Positions 53,595 to 62,908 of a stretch of DNA of 64,000 nucleotides are shown piece by piece. The stretch lies in NCBI RefSeq assembly GCF_011009555.1, contig NZ_QXHD01000004.1, positions 2,129,985 to 2,193,984 of the forward strand, written 5' to 3'. Position 1 is the first letter of the stretch; every line of letters starts with the position of its first letter. The notes below the pieces were generated by a model that searched no databases, was not told the DNA's origin, and saw only the letters and a list, made by a program, of their open reading frames with translations. The stretch comes from Adonisia turfae CCMR0081. Its GTDB lineage: Bacteria > Cyanobacteriota > Cyanobacteriia > Phormidesmidales > Phormidesmidaceae. Both the position numbers and the translations under genes were made by a program.

Positions 53595-54296
53595 CTAGTT
53601 ATTACTCTTGGTTGGGCGGAAGGGATTCAGAAAGTTAACCAGTGAGTAAACATTACGGGACTGAATCCACAGTCGACCCGAGCCACTAAAGCGAGCCACA
53701 AGACCTTCTCCGCCAAAAATGCCAGTTCTCAACCCCCTAAAGGATAGACCACTGATCATTTCAACGTTATAGCTGAGGCTATCTTCAAAGGCGACAATAT
53801 AGCCCGTATCCACTACATAATTGCCTTCCACAGGGATTTCTAAAATTGCGCCAAAGGAACTAAACCAAAAATCCCCCTGGCCGGTAACTCGTAAGAGAAA
53901 AAGCGATTCTCCACTAAAGAATCCTTTAAAGCCTTGAAATTTGCTGTCAATGGAGACGCCTGGACCAGCTGCGACAAAACCAGATGATTGCACCATCAGA
54001 CTTTGATTGCCGTCTAAGATATAGTGTTGAATGTCTCCAGGCACACCTGGCGATATGTATAGATCACCAGAACTTCCCTGGGCTGTAAACTCACTGATAA
54101 ATAAAGATTCGCCCCCGAGCATGCGGCCAAGGCCTTTTTTCCAGCCGCCTTTTGCTTTGGATTTCATATCAATGCAGCTGTCCATAGCTGCCATGGCCCC
54201 AGCTTCTACAGAGACTGTTTGATTGGGCTGCAGGCTAAGTTTGAGGGAAGCGTACGCTGGGTTATGGTCGATGGCATATGTGACTTGATTACTCAT
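53595..54296 (-). CDS. AIM24/TIGR00266 family protein, copy 3
   Basis: 233 residues from the ATG at 54296 (MSNQVTYAIDHNPAYASLKL); an ATG at 54317 is also in frame. All-beta AIM24 fold: VSVEAGAMAAMD, GWKKGLGRMLGGESLFISEF, then a second FFSGESLFLLRVTGQG half and the C-terminal GIFGGEGLVARFSGSGRLWI. Each GGESLF/GGEGLV motif marks the repeated halves. Function unknown; AIM24 is needed for mitochondrial MICOS stability in yeast. Last of three tandem copies, followed 7 bases later by the M48 protease gene. Confidence 0.92.
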   Translation of the reverse strand: MSNQVTYAIDHNPAYASLKLSLQPNQTVSVEAGAMAAMDSCIDMKSKAKGGWKKGLGRMLGGESLFISEFTAQGSSGDLYISPGVPGDIQHYILDGNQSLMVQSSGFVAAGPGVSIDSKFQGFKGFFSGESLFLLRVTGQGDFWFSSFGAILEIPVEGNYVVDTGYIVAFEDSLSYNVEMISGLSFRGLRTGIFGGEGLVARFSGSGRLWIQSRNVYSLVNFLNPFRPTKSNN

Positions 54297-54350
54297 ATCG
54301 CTTGGTTCCTGATTCATTTACAGTGGTCGGATTTGGCTTTGCTCACGCTG

Positions 54351-55028
54351 CTAACGAGGAGGCAGTTTGCCCCCCACTAATCGCCCAAATGATCCAGGAT
54401 TGTGGGTTTGGCAAAAGACTTTACCGCGGCCTCTAAATTGGCAGACAAATCCTTCTCCACCAAAGAATGCGCCAGCCCAGCTTTTGTTAGCTTTGGAGAT
54501 GCTGTAGTCAAGGGTACGCTCAAAGGCGACAATGTGGCCTGTATCGACGACATAGTCTCCATCCACATCTATTTCGTAAATGCCACCAAAAGCGCTGAGC
54601 AACAATAGGCCTGAGCCGCTAGCTGTGAGCCAAAAGAGAGATTCTCCTGAGAAGAGACTTTTAAAGCCAGTGAAGCCTAAGTCAATATCAACATCGGGTG
54701 TACTGGCCATGTAACCAGTGGATTGCACCACAAGTTCTGTTTCTTTGAGGGTATAGGGAAGAATATCGCCGATTAGTTTGGGGGCAAGATAGAGTTCTGC
54801 CGAGCTATTTCCTGAGCGAAAAACGCTCAGGAACAGCGATTCTCCAGCTAGCATGCGCTTTAAGCCACCAAAGACGCCGCCCCCCTTACCTTTGCGGAGT
54901 GTGGTGCTAACGTTCACAAAGCCGCTCATGGCGACCATGGCCCCGGCTTCGGCAATGAGTTCTTCTTGGGGGTCCATGAAGATTTTTGCGATCGCACTAT
55001 CCGGCTGATGTAACAGTTCAAGCTTCAT
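54351..55028 (-). CDS. AIM24/TIGR00266 family protein, copy 2
   Basis: 225 residues (MKLELLHQPDSAIAKIFMDP). Same fold and motifs as its neighbours: LIAEAGAMVAMSGFV, GGLKRMLAGESLFLSVFRSG, LFSGESLFWLTASGSG and AFFGGEGFVCQFRGRGKVFC. It lies 37 bases after copy 1 and 54 bases before copy 3, so co-transcription is likely. Divergence from the other copies is large at residue level, which points to an old duplication with separate roles or a hetero-oligomer. Confidence 0.92.
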   Translation of the reverse strand: MKLELLHQPDSAIAKIFMDPQEELIAEAGAMVAMSGFVNVSTTLRKGKGGGVFGGLKRMLAGESLFLSVFRSGNSSAELYLAPKLIGDILPYTLKETELVVQSTGYMASTPDVDIDLGFTGFKSLFSGESLFWLTASGSGLLLLSAFGGIYEIDVDGDYVVDTGHIVAFERTLDYSISKANKSWAGAFFGGEGFVCQFRGRGKVFCQTHNPGSFGRLVGGKLPPR

Positions 55029-55065
55029 ACTCTTTCCAGGTTATATAGATGTTATCCAGCACTCT

Positions 55066-55728
55066 CTACCGCAGCTTCGACCTGAGGAAGCGAACCAACC
55101 CATCCATACTGCGGGACTGGAGATAAATTTTTCCTCGACCCTGGAGCCGGTTGATAAACCCTTCTCCAGAGGTGATGGAGCCCACCATACCTCCCGACAA
55201 GCCAATGTTCATCTTGATGCCTGGTTCGTAGGCCACGAGATGACCGTTGTCGACAATAAATTCATCTTTGACAGTGACTTCCGAAAGGCCACCATAGGCA
55301 CCAAAGAAAACGAGTCCACGACCACCTAGCTTGAGCTTAAATAACCCTTCGCCAGCAAACCAACTAGCGAAGCCGGCCCACTGTAGTTCTACCTTAACGC
55401 CTGAGCTGTGGGCGATATAGGCTCCAGGCTGCAGACACAGTTCATTACCATTCAGCTCCATGCGGGCAATATCGCCAATGGTTGACTGGGTGAGCACCAG
55501 CGTTTGGGGATTATTAGTTCGATTAGCAAAGTGATTCAGGAATAGGGATTCGCCACCGAAAAACGCTTTGAGCAACCCTGGAATCAGGCCACCAAAGAAG
55601 CCTGTACCCATGGATATTTGCCCGTCCATGCTCGCCATCGCTCCCGCCTCGGCAAAAATACGCTCTCCCGGCTGTAAGGTGACAAATAAGGTGGCAAACG
55701 CTGGTTTGTAGCGAATTTCGTACTTCAT
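55066..55728 (-). CDS. AIM24/TIGR00266 family protein, copy 1
   Basis: 220 residues from the ATG at 55728 (MKYEIRYKPAFATLFVTLQP); a GTG at 55737 is the frame limit. Motifs: IFAEAGAMASMDGQISMGTG, GLLKAFFGGESLFLNHF, WFAGEGLFKLKLGGRG and SITSGEGFINRLQGRGKIYL. First gene of the three-copy AIM24 cluster; the 148 bases upstream hold its promoter and the end of the CHAT gene. Confidence 0.92.
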   Translation of the reverse strand: MKYEIRYKPAFATLFVTLQPGERIFAEAGAMASMDGQISMGTGFFGGLIPGLLKAFFGGESLFLNHFANRTNNPQTLVLTQSTIGDIARMELNGNELCLQPGAYIAHSSGVKVELQWAGFASWFAGEGLFKLKLGGRGLVFFGAYGGLSEVTVKDEFIVDNGHLVAYEPGIKMNIGLSGGMVGSITSGEGFINRLQGRGKIYLQSRSMDGLVRFLRSKLR

Positions 55729-55876
55729 CGCTAACACTCCCGTATTTGAGTCGTGAATCGGTAGTTATCCCTCTCAGACTACCTAGAACGGGCAGGAAAG
55801 TAACAGCTTAAGTTGATAAAGCGCAACATGAACATGATTAATATAAGTATTCACCCAGGAGCATTGGCTGAGTTAT

Positions 55877-58675
55877 TCATAGCCAGTTACCCACCAGAAT
55901 CAACGGAGCCCAATTTCCAGGATGACCATCCCGTTGAATGGCTGCTATCTGGGCTGCTTGTAAGGCTTGGGCTTTATTGAGGTTTGGATGCTCTTTCAGG
56001 TTGCGGTAGAAGTGACCCATAATATCGGCAGTGATGGCATCATCAATCAGCCATAGAGACGCGATCGCGCTTCTGGCTCCAGCCCGAAGTGCGACACCCG
56101 CTAACCCTAAGGTTGAACGATCACTGCCTAACCCGGTGTCACAAGCTGTCAAGGCGATCAGTTCAATCGGATGAGTATTGGATGAGTTATCTCGAATTAA
56201 TTGCTCTAATGCACCAAAGGTAAGTTTCTCGCCATCACCCGTCACAATAAATGTGCTGTCAGGGTCTGCACTAAACTCTCCATGTGTGGCGATATGCAAT
56301 AGGGAATAGTGGTTCTTTTTTAATGCTTTGGCCAGATTTTCTGATGTGAATTCTCTATTTAGAAGTGGGGCAGGACTGCCCGGAAAAATATGTCTAACAG
56401 ATTGAAGTTCTTGTTCCACATGCCAGATCGGTGCGTATTCACAGTTACTACCATTTTCATCACATAAACCATCGCTAAAGCCTAAGGTTAAGACCTCTAG
56501 CTCTTTTGGTCGCAGTGCTTCTGGCTCGGTTAAGGTCAGTGATGGGACAGTTGCGATCGCATAGTTCTCAATTAAATACTGCTCGCCATCCCATAAAGCC
56601 GCCATGGGTATGCTGCGAAGGATGCCATCTTGGATAAAAACGAGGGTCTTAACATGGGCCTCTGCTAAAACCTCATCAAAGGGAGTAATGATCCACTGAT
56701 AAAGCTGTGCAGCAGAATGATAGTCATAGGTACGATCATGGGATCTTTCTAAACCTTGCCGATAGTCGATGGCTGTTTTTACCAGACGTTCGGTATTGAC
56801 TGGCACCCAGGTCAGCTGCGCCGCCGCATTCGGCACAGTCAAGATCAGCGCCATTTGATCACCCACCGTAATGGAGCTAATCACGGCAGAGGTTGTATTT
56901 TGATTAATTAGCCCAATCACCTGCTCTTGCCGGATTGGACTGAGTAAACAATCATCCCCAAAGTAATTTTGCAATTCAGCTAATCTGAGAGAGTCTACGG
57001 TCTGTAACGCACCTTCTAGACTATTGAGAGGAACATCGTCGTTTCCGTTTTCTACTGATAGTTGGTAAGAGGTATTGTCCGCTAGTTCAAGCTGGAGCCT
57101 GATCATTCTGCGATAAAGTGGCTCGACAGCATCACGAAAGTCAAACTGTAGATCTTGAGTGGCCGTTAAAATATCGTCACGAATACTGTCCAAGATTGTA
57201 ATCGCCTGATGGTAACTGGCCATCGCTTGGGTGTAGTCGCCCTGGGACTCATAGAGGCGACCCGCTTGCCATTTCCACAGATATTGACTATCAGCAGCGT
57301 CTCGTCCCTCATCGGCCTGCCACTCAGCTAGTTTAGTGAGCCTGAGCGCTTCTTGTTGATAGGTGAGCTTTTGTGTCGGTGACAACGATGTTTGAGCTTG
57401 GCATTCATAGAAATGGCCTAACTGCCCCGTCGCGAAGGATTGGGCCCGAAAATCATCGATATCTTTAGCAATTATCTGGGCATGGTCTAGTACCGTACGG
57501 ACGATAGAGTCAGTTCCTGGAGAAAAACAGCTAAAGGCCTGTAGATTTTCTTGATACGATTTTGCTAGGGCAATGGCAGCATAGGCGGTCTCACGGGAAT
57601 TGGGTAATTGTTGTAATAATTGACCAATCCGTTGCTGTGTTAAGGAGAGATCTGGAACAGGATGTCTTCTTTGGGAAAGTTTTAACAGCGTTAGCTGGGT
57701 ACGCAGTTCATCTGTTAATAACGGTATAAGAGAACGTCCGTCAGTTAGGGGCTCGTCAATTAATACAAACCGCTGCTGCACTAAAAGCAGAGCCTCTTCT
57801 ACATAGCTGATAGCATTGTCAAACTGCCCATCACCTTTAACTTTCAGCCCCTGGGCAGAACTGACAAAGGTCAGACTTTTAGCCGCCTCAGCCCGTTGAT
57901 AGCTGAGTAGAGCCTGTCTACCATAGGCATTGGCTAAGCTATTCAGCATCGGAATCTCATAGGCATCTGAGAGGGGTCCCTGATGAGCTAAGTGAAGACC
58001 AGCGGTGAGAATTACCACCGCACTCCCATAGTCGCCTTGAAGCTGGTAGGCATCCCCCAAACTCCCCAAGGCTGCAACCTGTCCTGCTAGATCTTGAGTG
58101 GAGAGCGCAAGCGGGTAAGCTCCATCTTCAACACAGTTTTGGAACAGGGTGACAGGGCTCGGTGGCTCATCTACATCTATAGGGTTGGTAGTTTGAGTAT
58201 CAACATTTTGAGGTAAACAGATCAGTGCAATTGCTCGCCGGTATTGTCCCAAGCTGGCATAAATCTGGGCTTGTTCAGTTTGTATTCGCCCCATCCTTGC
58301 CACCATGCCTAACTGGTCATAGATGTTTCCCGCCTCAATCAGAGCCCCTAGGGCTTTATGGGGTTGTCCTAGCTGCTGATAGGCATTGGCTAGGTTAGTG
58401 TGAATCACAGCTTTCTCAGGCACCGGATCTTCAGCAGGGTAACCATTGAGGGCTTCCAGCCAATGCTCAATAGCTACAGAATAGTCGCCTGAATTGTAAT
58501 CATCGACCCCCGCTTGAACGGCTTGAATAGCCATCTCTTTAGCGAAACTCGCTGCCGATGCCATCCCAGGGATAAAGGGACTATGACCAATCCAGACCGC
58601 TAGGGTTAGACCGACAGCAAATAGAGTTTTGAGCCAACGTCGGTTAACGAATAAACACCGGCCAGGAATGTGCAT
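55877..58675 (-). CDS. TPR-CHAT protein, exported caspase-like protease candidate
   Basis: 932 residues from the ATG at 58675 (a TTG one codon earlier also opens the frame). Signal peptide ending near SAAS (about 42). TPR-type repeats fill about 45-260 and 440-520 (DDYNSGDYSVAIEHWLEALN, AVIHTNLANAYQQLGQPHKA). The CHAT domain runs from about 640 to 932, with the caspase-fold dyad present: H798 in LHIATHGEF and C845 in LTACDTGLG. The domain is common in cyanobacteria as stand-alone TPR-CHAT proteins. It is divergent from a TPS exoprotein, a frequent cyanobacterial arrangement. Protease activity is inferred from the intact dyad. Confidence 0.92.
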   Translation of the reverse strand: MHIPGRCLFVNRRWLKTLFAVGLTLAVWIGHSPFIPGMASAASFAKEMAIQAVQAGVDDYNSGDYSVAIEHWLEALNGYPAEDPVPEKAVIHTNLANAYQQLGQPHKALGALIEAGNIYDQLGMVARMGRIQTEQAQIYASLGQYRRAIALICLPQNVDTQTTNPIDVDEPPSPVTLFQNCVEDGAYPLALSTQDLAGQVAALGSLGDAYQLQGDYGSAVVILTAGLHLAHQGPLSDAYEIPMLNSLANAYGRQALLSYQRAEAAKSLTFVSSAQGLKVKGDGQFDNAISYVEEALLLVQQRFVLIDEPLTDGRSLIPLLTDELRTQLTLLKLSQRRHPVPDLSLTQQRIGQLLQQLPNSRETAYAAIALAKSYQENLQAFSCFSPGTDSIVRTVLDHAQIIAKDIDDFRAQSFATGQLGHFYECQAQTSLSPTQKLTYQQEALRLTKLAEWQADEGRDAADSQYLWKWQAGRLYESQGDYTQAMASYHQAITILDSIRDDILTATQDLQFDFRDAVEPLYRRMIRLQLELADNTSYQLSVENGNDDVPLNSLEGALQTVDSLRLAELQNYFGDDCLLSPIRQEQVIGLINQNTTSAVISSITVGDQMALILTVPNAAAQLTWVPVNTERLVKTAIDYRQGLERSHDRTYDYHSAAQLYQWIITPFDEVLAEAHVKTLVFIQDGILRSIPMAALWDGEQYLIENYAIATVPSLTLTEPEALRPKELEVLTLGFSDGLCDENGSNCEYAPIWHVEQELQSVRHIFPGSPAPLLNREFTSENLAKALKKNHYSLLHIATHGEFSADPDSTFIVTGDGEKLTFGALEQLIRDNSSNTHPIELIALTACDTGLGSDRSTLGLAGVALRAGARSAIASLWLIDDAITADIMGHFYRNLKEHPNLNKAQALQAAQIAAIQRDGHPGNWAPLILVGNWL

Positions 58676-58864
58676 CAAAATATTATCAGGGGAGAAAATT
58701 GTTAATTTGCAATAGGACTATTGATATATGGGTGAGCCAGCTGTGACGTCATTACGGCATCAGATGTCTCATGAAAGGACTTAGCAGATTTATACAATGC
58801 GTACTCTACTCCCAAAATGTAACAGAATAGATGTCTGAATCGTTATTAATCAAGAGATCGTCCC

Positions 58865-61800
58865 ATGAAATTTACTCAATCTGCTGGTTGGTTTCATGTC
58901 TGTACGTTGTTATTAACGAGTAGCTTGGTTGGGCTCTCCCATGGAACTATGATGGCTCAGATTCTACCGGATAATACGTTGCCGGGTGAGTCTTCGGTGG
59001 TAACGTCTGGCGCGGCGGTACAGGGTTTGCCTACGGAGCTGATTGAGGGAGGAACACGGCGAAATATTAATCTTTTTCATAGTTTTTGGGACTTTAATGT
59101 AGATTTTGATCAGCGGGTTTATTTTGCCAATCCTGCGGCAACTGAGCGAATTTTTAGTCGGGTAACCGGGGGAAATCCATCGTCGATTGATGGAGTCTTA
59201 GGAGTCGATGGGACAGCTAGCTTATATTTTTTGAACCCCAATGGAGTGATCTTTGGACCAGCAGCGAGTTTAGATGTGTTGGGCTCGTTCTTTGTGAGTA
59301 CGGCGCAGGGGATTGGGTTTGAAGATGGTAGTGAGTTTAGTACATTGGGGCCGAGCGATAGTTCACTTTTGACAGTGAGTGTCCCACTGGGGCTACAGAA
59401 GGGACCAGCACCAAGAGAACAATCTGTGGTGCTCAACCAAGGTAGTCTTGCGACTGGACAAGACTTAACAGTGTTTGCAGATCAGGTGGATTTACAAGGA
59501 CCAGTCATATCTGGTGGAAGTCTCAATCTATTCGGTACAGATACGGTTCGTATTCGAGATTCCGTAACCGTTCCTTTCATAGCCGCAGCAGCAGGAAACT
59601 TAAGGATTCAAGGAAATGAGACGGTTGATATTGTTGTGTTGAGTCATCCAGATAGTGGTCTTTATTCTGGTGGAGATTTATTGTTACAGAGTGCGAATGA
59701 GGTGGGGGGAGATGCTCATTTTTGGAGTCGAGGAGGGTTTAGGGTTGAGACATTAAATGGTGATGCTGGTAACTTATTCAGTCCAATCGATCCTATTATT
59801 CGAACGTTTGGAGATGTTGTTATTAATGAATATGAGGGGGCATCGCTCCATATTTTGGCCGGTGGTTCAGTGACCCTAGGAACAGCTACAATTACTGGCT
59901 CAGATCCAGGCATTTTGGGCATTGATGCGATCCGGGAAGTAATTGAGTTGTCGGACGGTACGCTGTTGGCAGTTGATGGCTTAGCTCAACCAACGTTGGA
60001 TATTAGGGCAGGTGTTAGACCCGAGATAATCGGCGATCCTCCTTTAGAAATCTTAACTGGGTTCAATCCGTTTACGGATATTTTTTTTGCACCAGCCTTT
60101 GCTACACCTAACCCATCTACTGCTGATATCAGCGTAGGTGACGCACGTATTGAGCAGCCCGATGGATTGATTCTGTTGACAAATCAATATTTTCCACAGC
60201 CAACCGTGTTGAATAGCTCAATTTCGATTACGGGTGATGGAAGATTTAATGATGGATTAGTTGTCGGCACCTTTAATGGAGAAAGCAGTAACATAGTTAT
60301 TGACGCTCGCAACAATGTGTCTGTTACTGACAGTGTTATTAGTACTACTGCTTTAGGAGACGTTGGCGATATTACGATACTGGCCAATGATGAGGTGGAT
60401 TTCATCAGCACCAATGGCAGGTTAACAGGGGTTTTTAGTGATGTTGCTGCCAATGGTACAGGCAACGGTGGCAATATCGTTATTCGAGCCTCTGAGTTGA
60501 TGCTTGCAGGCGGAGCTCAACTATCTGCCGCCTTGGTTGGAACGGGTAATGGTGGCAATATTTTTCTTGCGATCGCTAATCAATCTACCATTGATGGATT
60601 GAATGAAAATAATGCACTTGTCAGTGGTATTTTTGCCGAGGTGAGTGGCCCTGGGGCAGGAACTGGGGGAGATATCGAGTTAAATACCAGACGTTTAAAC
60701 GTGACTAACGGTGCACAGATTAGTACGTCAACCAATGGCATTGGTGATGCAGGCCAAATCATAATTGATGTTGCTGAGACGGCCCGCTTTGATGGAGTAA
60801 ATAATGCAACAGGAATCGTTAGTGGTGCTTTCAGTAACGTCAATCGTACTGGATCAGGCCAGGGTGGAGTGATTCAAATTTTAGCCAATGATCTTGCAGT
60901 TACCAATGGGGCACAACTCAGTTCATCCGTCTCCGGTACCGGTGATGCAGGCGATGTGATGATTGAGGTGGCAGAAACGGTCCACTTTGATGGATTTGAT
61001 CCACAGGGAAACTTTCCGAGTGCGGCCCTTAGCAATATTAATTCTGATGGGGAAGGCACAGGCGGAGTTGTGAGCATTACGGCCAATCAGCTTGATGTCA
61101 CCAATGGGGCAGCAATAGCTGCTTCCTCAAATGGTCTAGGTGATGCGGGAAGTGTGATCATTGCCATATCTGACTCCATGCAAGTCACTGGTTTTAACGC
61201 TGCGAACGGTAGAGCTAGTGACATCTCTAGTAGTATTCGGTTTGGAGGGAGAGGCAATGGCGGCTTGGTTGACATTTCAGCTAACACGCTGGAAGTCAAC
61301 AATGGCTCCCAGATTGAAGGATCAACCAATGGTACAGGTGACGCTGGCACGGTCGTCATTGATATCGCTGAAACAGCTAGATTTGATGGCTTTAATCCAA
61401 TTAATTTCTTGGGCAGTGGCGCTTTTAGTAATGTGAATTCAGACGGAGTTGGCAATGGCAGCCTAGTGCAAATCTCAGCTGGTAATCTTGACGTGACAAA
61501 TGGTGCACAGTTGAGTGCGTTAGTGTTTGGTCAAGGGCAGGCAGGTGATGTGGTGCTCAATGTTAGAGAAACAGCACGTTTCGATGGGTTTAATCCCAAT
61601 GGGAATTTCCCAAGTGCGGCGTTAACCAACATTGAACCCAATGCCGTCGGGATGGGGGGAGATATCACCATCACGGCTGCTAATCTTGACATAGTCAATG
61701 GAGCCAGGGTGGTGGCCAGCTCTGATGGCATTGGCAATGCAGGGGATGTGAGGATCAAAGTCACTGACACCATCTTTATCAGTGACTCTGATCCTGTTTC

Positions 61801-62620
61801 TTTGAGTGGCATTTTTAGTAATCTTAGAAAAAATGGCATCGGCACTGGTGGAGATATTGTTGTTTCAGCCAACAATTTGGAAATGAGTAATGCTGCAACA
61901 ATCAGTGCATTCTCCGATGGGAATGGTGATGCAGGCAATATATTTTTAACTGTCAACAATAGTTTTCGAGCAGACGATAGCAGTATTCTCACCAACGCAG
62001 AGAATACTGCTGGAGGCAGTATAACTATCAATGCTACAAACGTCTTACTAATAGGTGATAGCGATATTGTTACGTTTGTAAATATCGGCGCATCAGGAGG
62101 AGGAGACATTACGTTTAATGGTAATACGGTTATTGCCCTTGATGACAGTGATATTTTAGCGTTTGCTGATGATGGACGCGGTGGGGACATTACCTTCAAC
62201 ACAGCCTTCTTTGGAGAAAATTATGTGCCGGGCAGTCCACCACCGTTTAATGGCAATGATCGAGTGGATGTAAATGCCAGTGGTGCCATCGACGGCAGTA
62301 TTACTATCTCTGATATCTCTTTTATTGAAAACAGTTTGACCGAACTGCCAGATGCCTTGGTAGATCCCACCACACTTACCACTGGCAGTTGCATTGTCCG
62401 CACAGAAGAAAATCCAGATTCTTTTATCACTACGGGCTCTGATGGTCTTCCACTACGTCCTAACGACTCTGCTAGCTCCAGGTTTTCAGCGCTCCCAGTG
62501 CAACCCCTGACTAACGAAGACGCTCCGAGCCCATGGCACGTTGATCAACCTATTGTCGAACCCAATGTCCTGCATCGGCTGGCCGATGGTCGTTTGCTGC
62601 TAGGGCGAGACTGCCCATAA
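58865..62620 (+). CDS. Filamentous haemagglutinin-like exoprotein (two-partner secretion)
   Basis: 1251 residues. Signal peptide (1-31, ending TMMAQ). The N-terminal TPS secretion domain (about 32-250) has the signature YFLNPNGVIFGPAASLDVLG and GSFFVSTAQG. From about 470 to 1050 come repeats of 65-75 residues built on LDVTNGAQLSASVxGTGDAG and a following ARFDGFNPxGNF. They read as a beta-helix. The C-terminal TTGSCIVRT region is the usual cyanobacterial end. It needs a TpsB outer-membrane transporter, not seen in the window. Likely a surface or released adhesin-like protein. Long minus-strand frames inside it are shadows of the repeats. Confidence 0.93.
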   Translation: MKFTQSAGWFHVCTLLLTSSLVGLSHGTMMAQILPDNTLPGESSVVTSGAAVQGLPTELIEGGTRRNINLFHSFWDFNVDFDQRVYFANPAATERIFSRVTGGNPSSIDGVLGVDGTASLYFLNPNGVIFGPAASLDVLGSFFVSTAQGIGFEDGSEFSTLGPSDSSLLTVSVPLGLQKGPAPREQSVVLNQGSLATGQDLTVFADQVDLQGPVISGGSLNLFGTDTVRIRDSVTVPFIAAAAGNLRIQGNETVDIVVLSHPDSGLYSGGDLLLQSANEVGGDAHFWSRGGFRVETLNGDAGNLFSPIDPIIRTFGDVVINEYEGASLHILAGGSVTLGTATITGSDPGILGIDAIREVIELSDGTLLAVDGLAQPTLDIRAGVRPEIIGDPPLEILTGFNPFTDIFFAPAFATPNPSTADISVGDARIEQPDGLILLTNQYFPQPTVLNSSISITGDGRFNDGLVVGTFNGESSNIVIDARNNVSVTDSVISTTALGDVGDITILANDEVDFISTNGRLTGVFSDVAANGTGNGGNIVIRASELMLAGGAQLSAALVGTGNGGNIFLAIANQSTIDGLNENNALVSGIFAEVSGPGAGTGGDIELNTRRLNVTNGAQISTSTNGIGDAGQIIIDVAETARFDGVNNATGIVSGAFSNVNRTGSGQGGVIQILANDLAVTNGAQLSSSVSGTGDAGDVMIEVAETVHFDGFDPQGNFPSAALSNINSDGEGTGGVVSITANQLDVTNGAAIAASSNGLGDAGSVIIAISDSMQVTGFNAANGRASDISSSIRFGGRGNGGLVDISANTLEVNNGSQIEGSTNGTGDAGTVVIDIAETARFDGFNPINFLGSGAFSNVNSDGVGNGSLVQISAGNLDVTNGAQLSALVFGQGQAGDVVLNVRETARFDGFNPNGNFPSAALTNIEPNAVGMGGDITITAANLDIVNGARVVASSDGIGNAGDVRIKVTDTIFISDSDPVSLSGIFSNLRKNGIGTGGDIVVSANNLEMSNAATISAFSDGNGDAGNIFLTVNNSFRADDSSILTNAENTAGGSITINATNVLLIGDSDIVTFVNIGASGGGDITFNGNTVIALDDSDILAFADDGRGGDITFNTAFFGENYVPGSPPPFNGNDRVDVNASGAIDGSITISDISFIENSLTELPDALVDPTTLTTGSCIVRTEENPDSFITTGSDGLPLRPNDSASSRFSALPVQPLTNEDAPSPWHVDQPIVEPNVLHRLADGRLLLGRDCP

Positions 62621-62908
62621 TCAAATGTAGTTTTCTGCAATGCTCGCCTCAGAAAACGGAAAATCTACACTCCATTTATATGGCTATTTTACTCAAGTTT
62701 GGATAGTCGATTGGACACAGCGAGAATCTCTTGTGTCATAAAACTCTCCTGACTTCAAGGGGAATAACCCTTAATTTAGGAAGTGTGAATGAGCCAACAA
62801 GCAATGCATTTCATCGTTATCTCTCTATCCATTTCCTAGAACAAAGCATTGCTACTGAAAGGCTCAATCCGCTCTTGAAATACCTAACGCATTAATGGAG
62901 TTCGACCC

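Noticed and set aside
61531-62202. 223-residue minus-strand ORF inside the TPS exoprotein gene (and similar ones at 61087-61455, 60580-60843)
   Set aside because: Shadow frames produced by the repeats of the plus-strand gene; the products are low-complexity Pro/Ser/Leu-rich with no domain.
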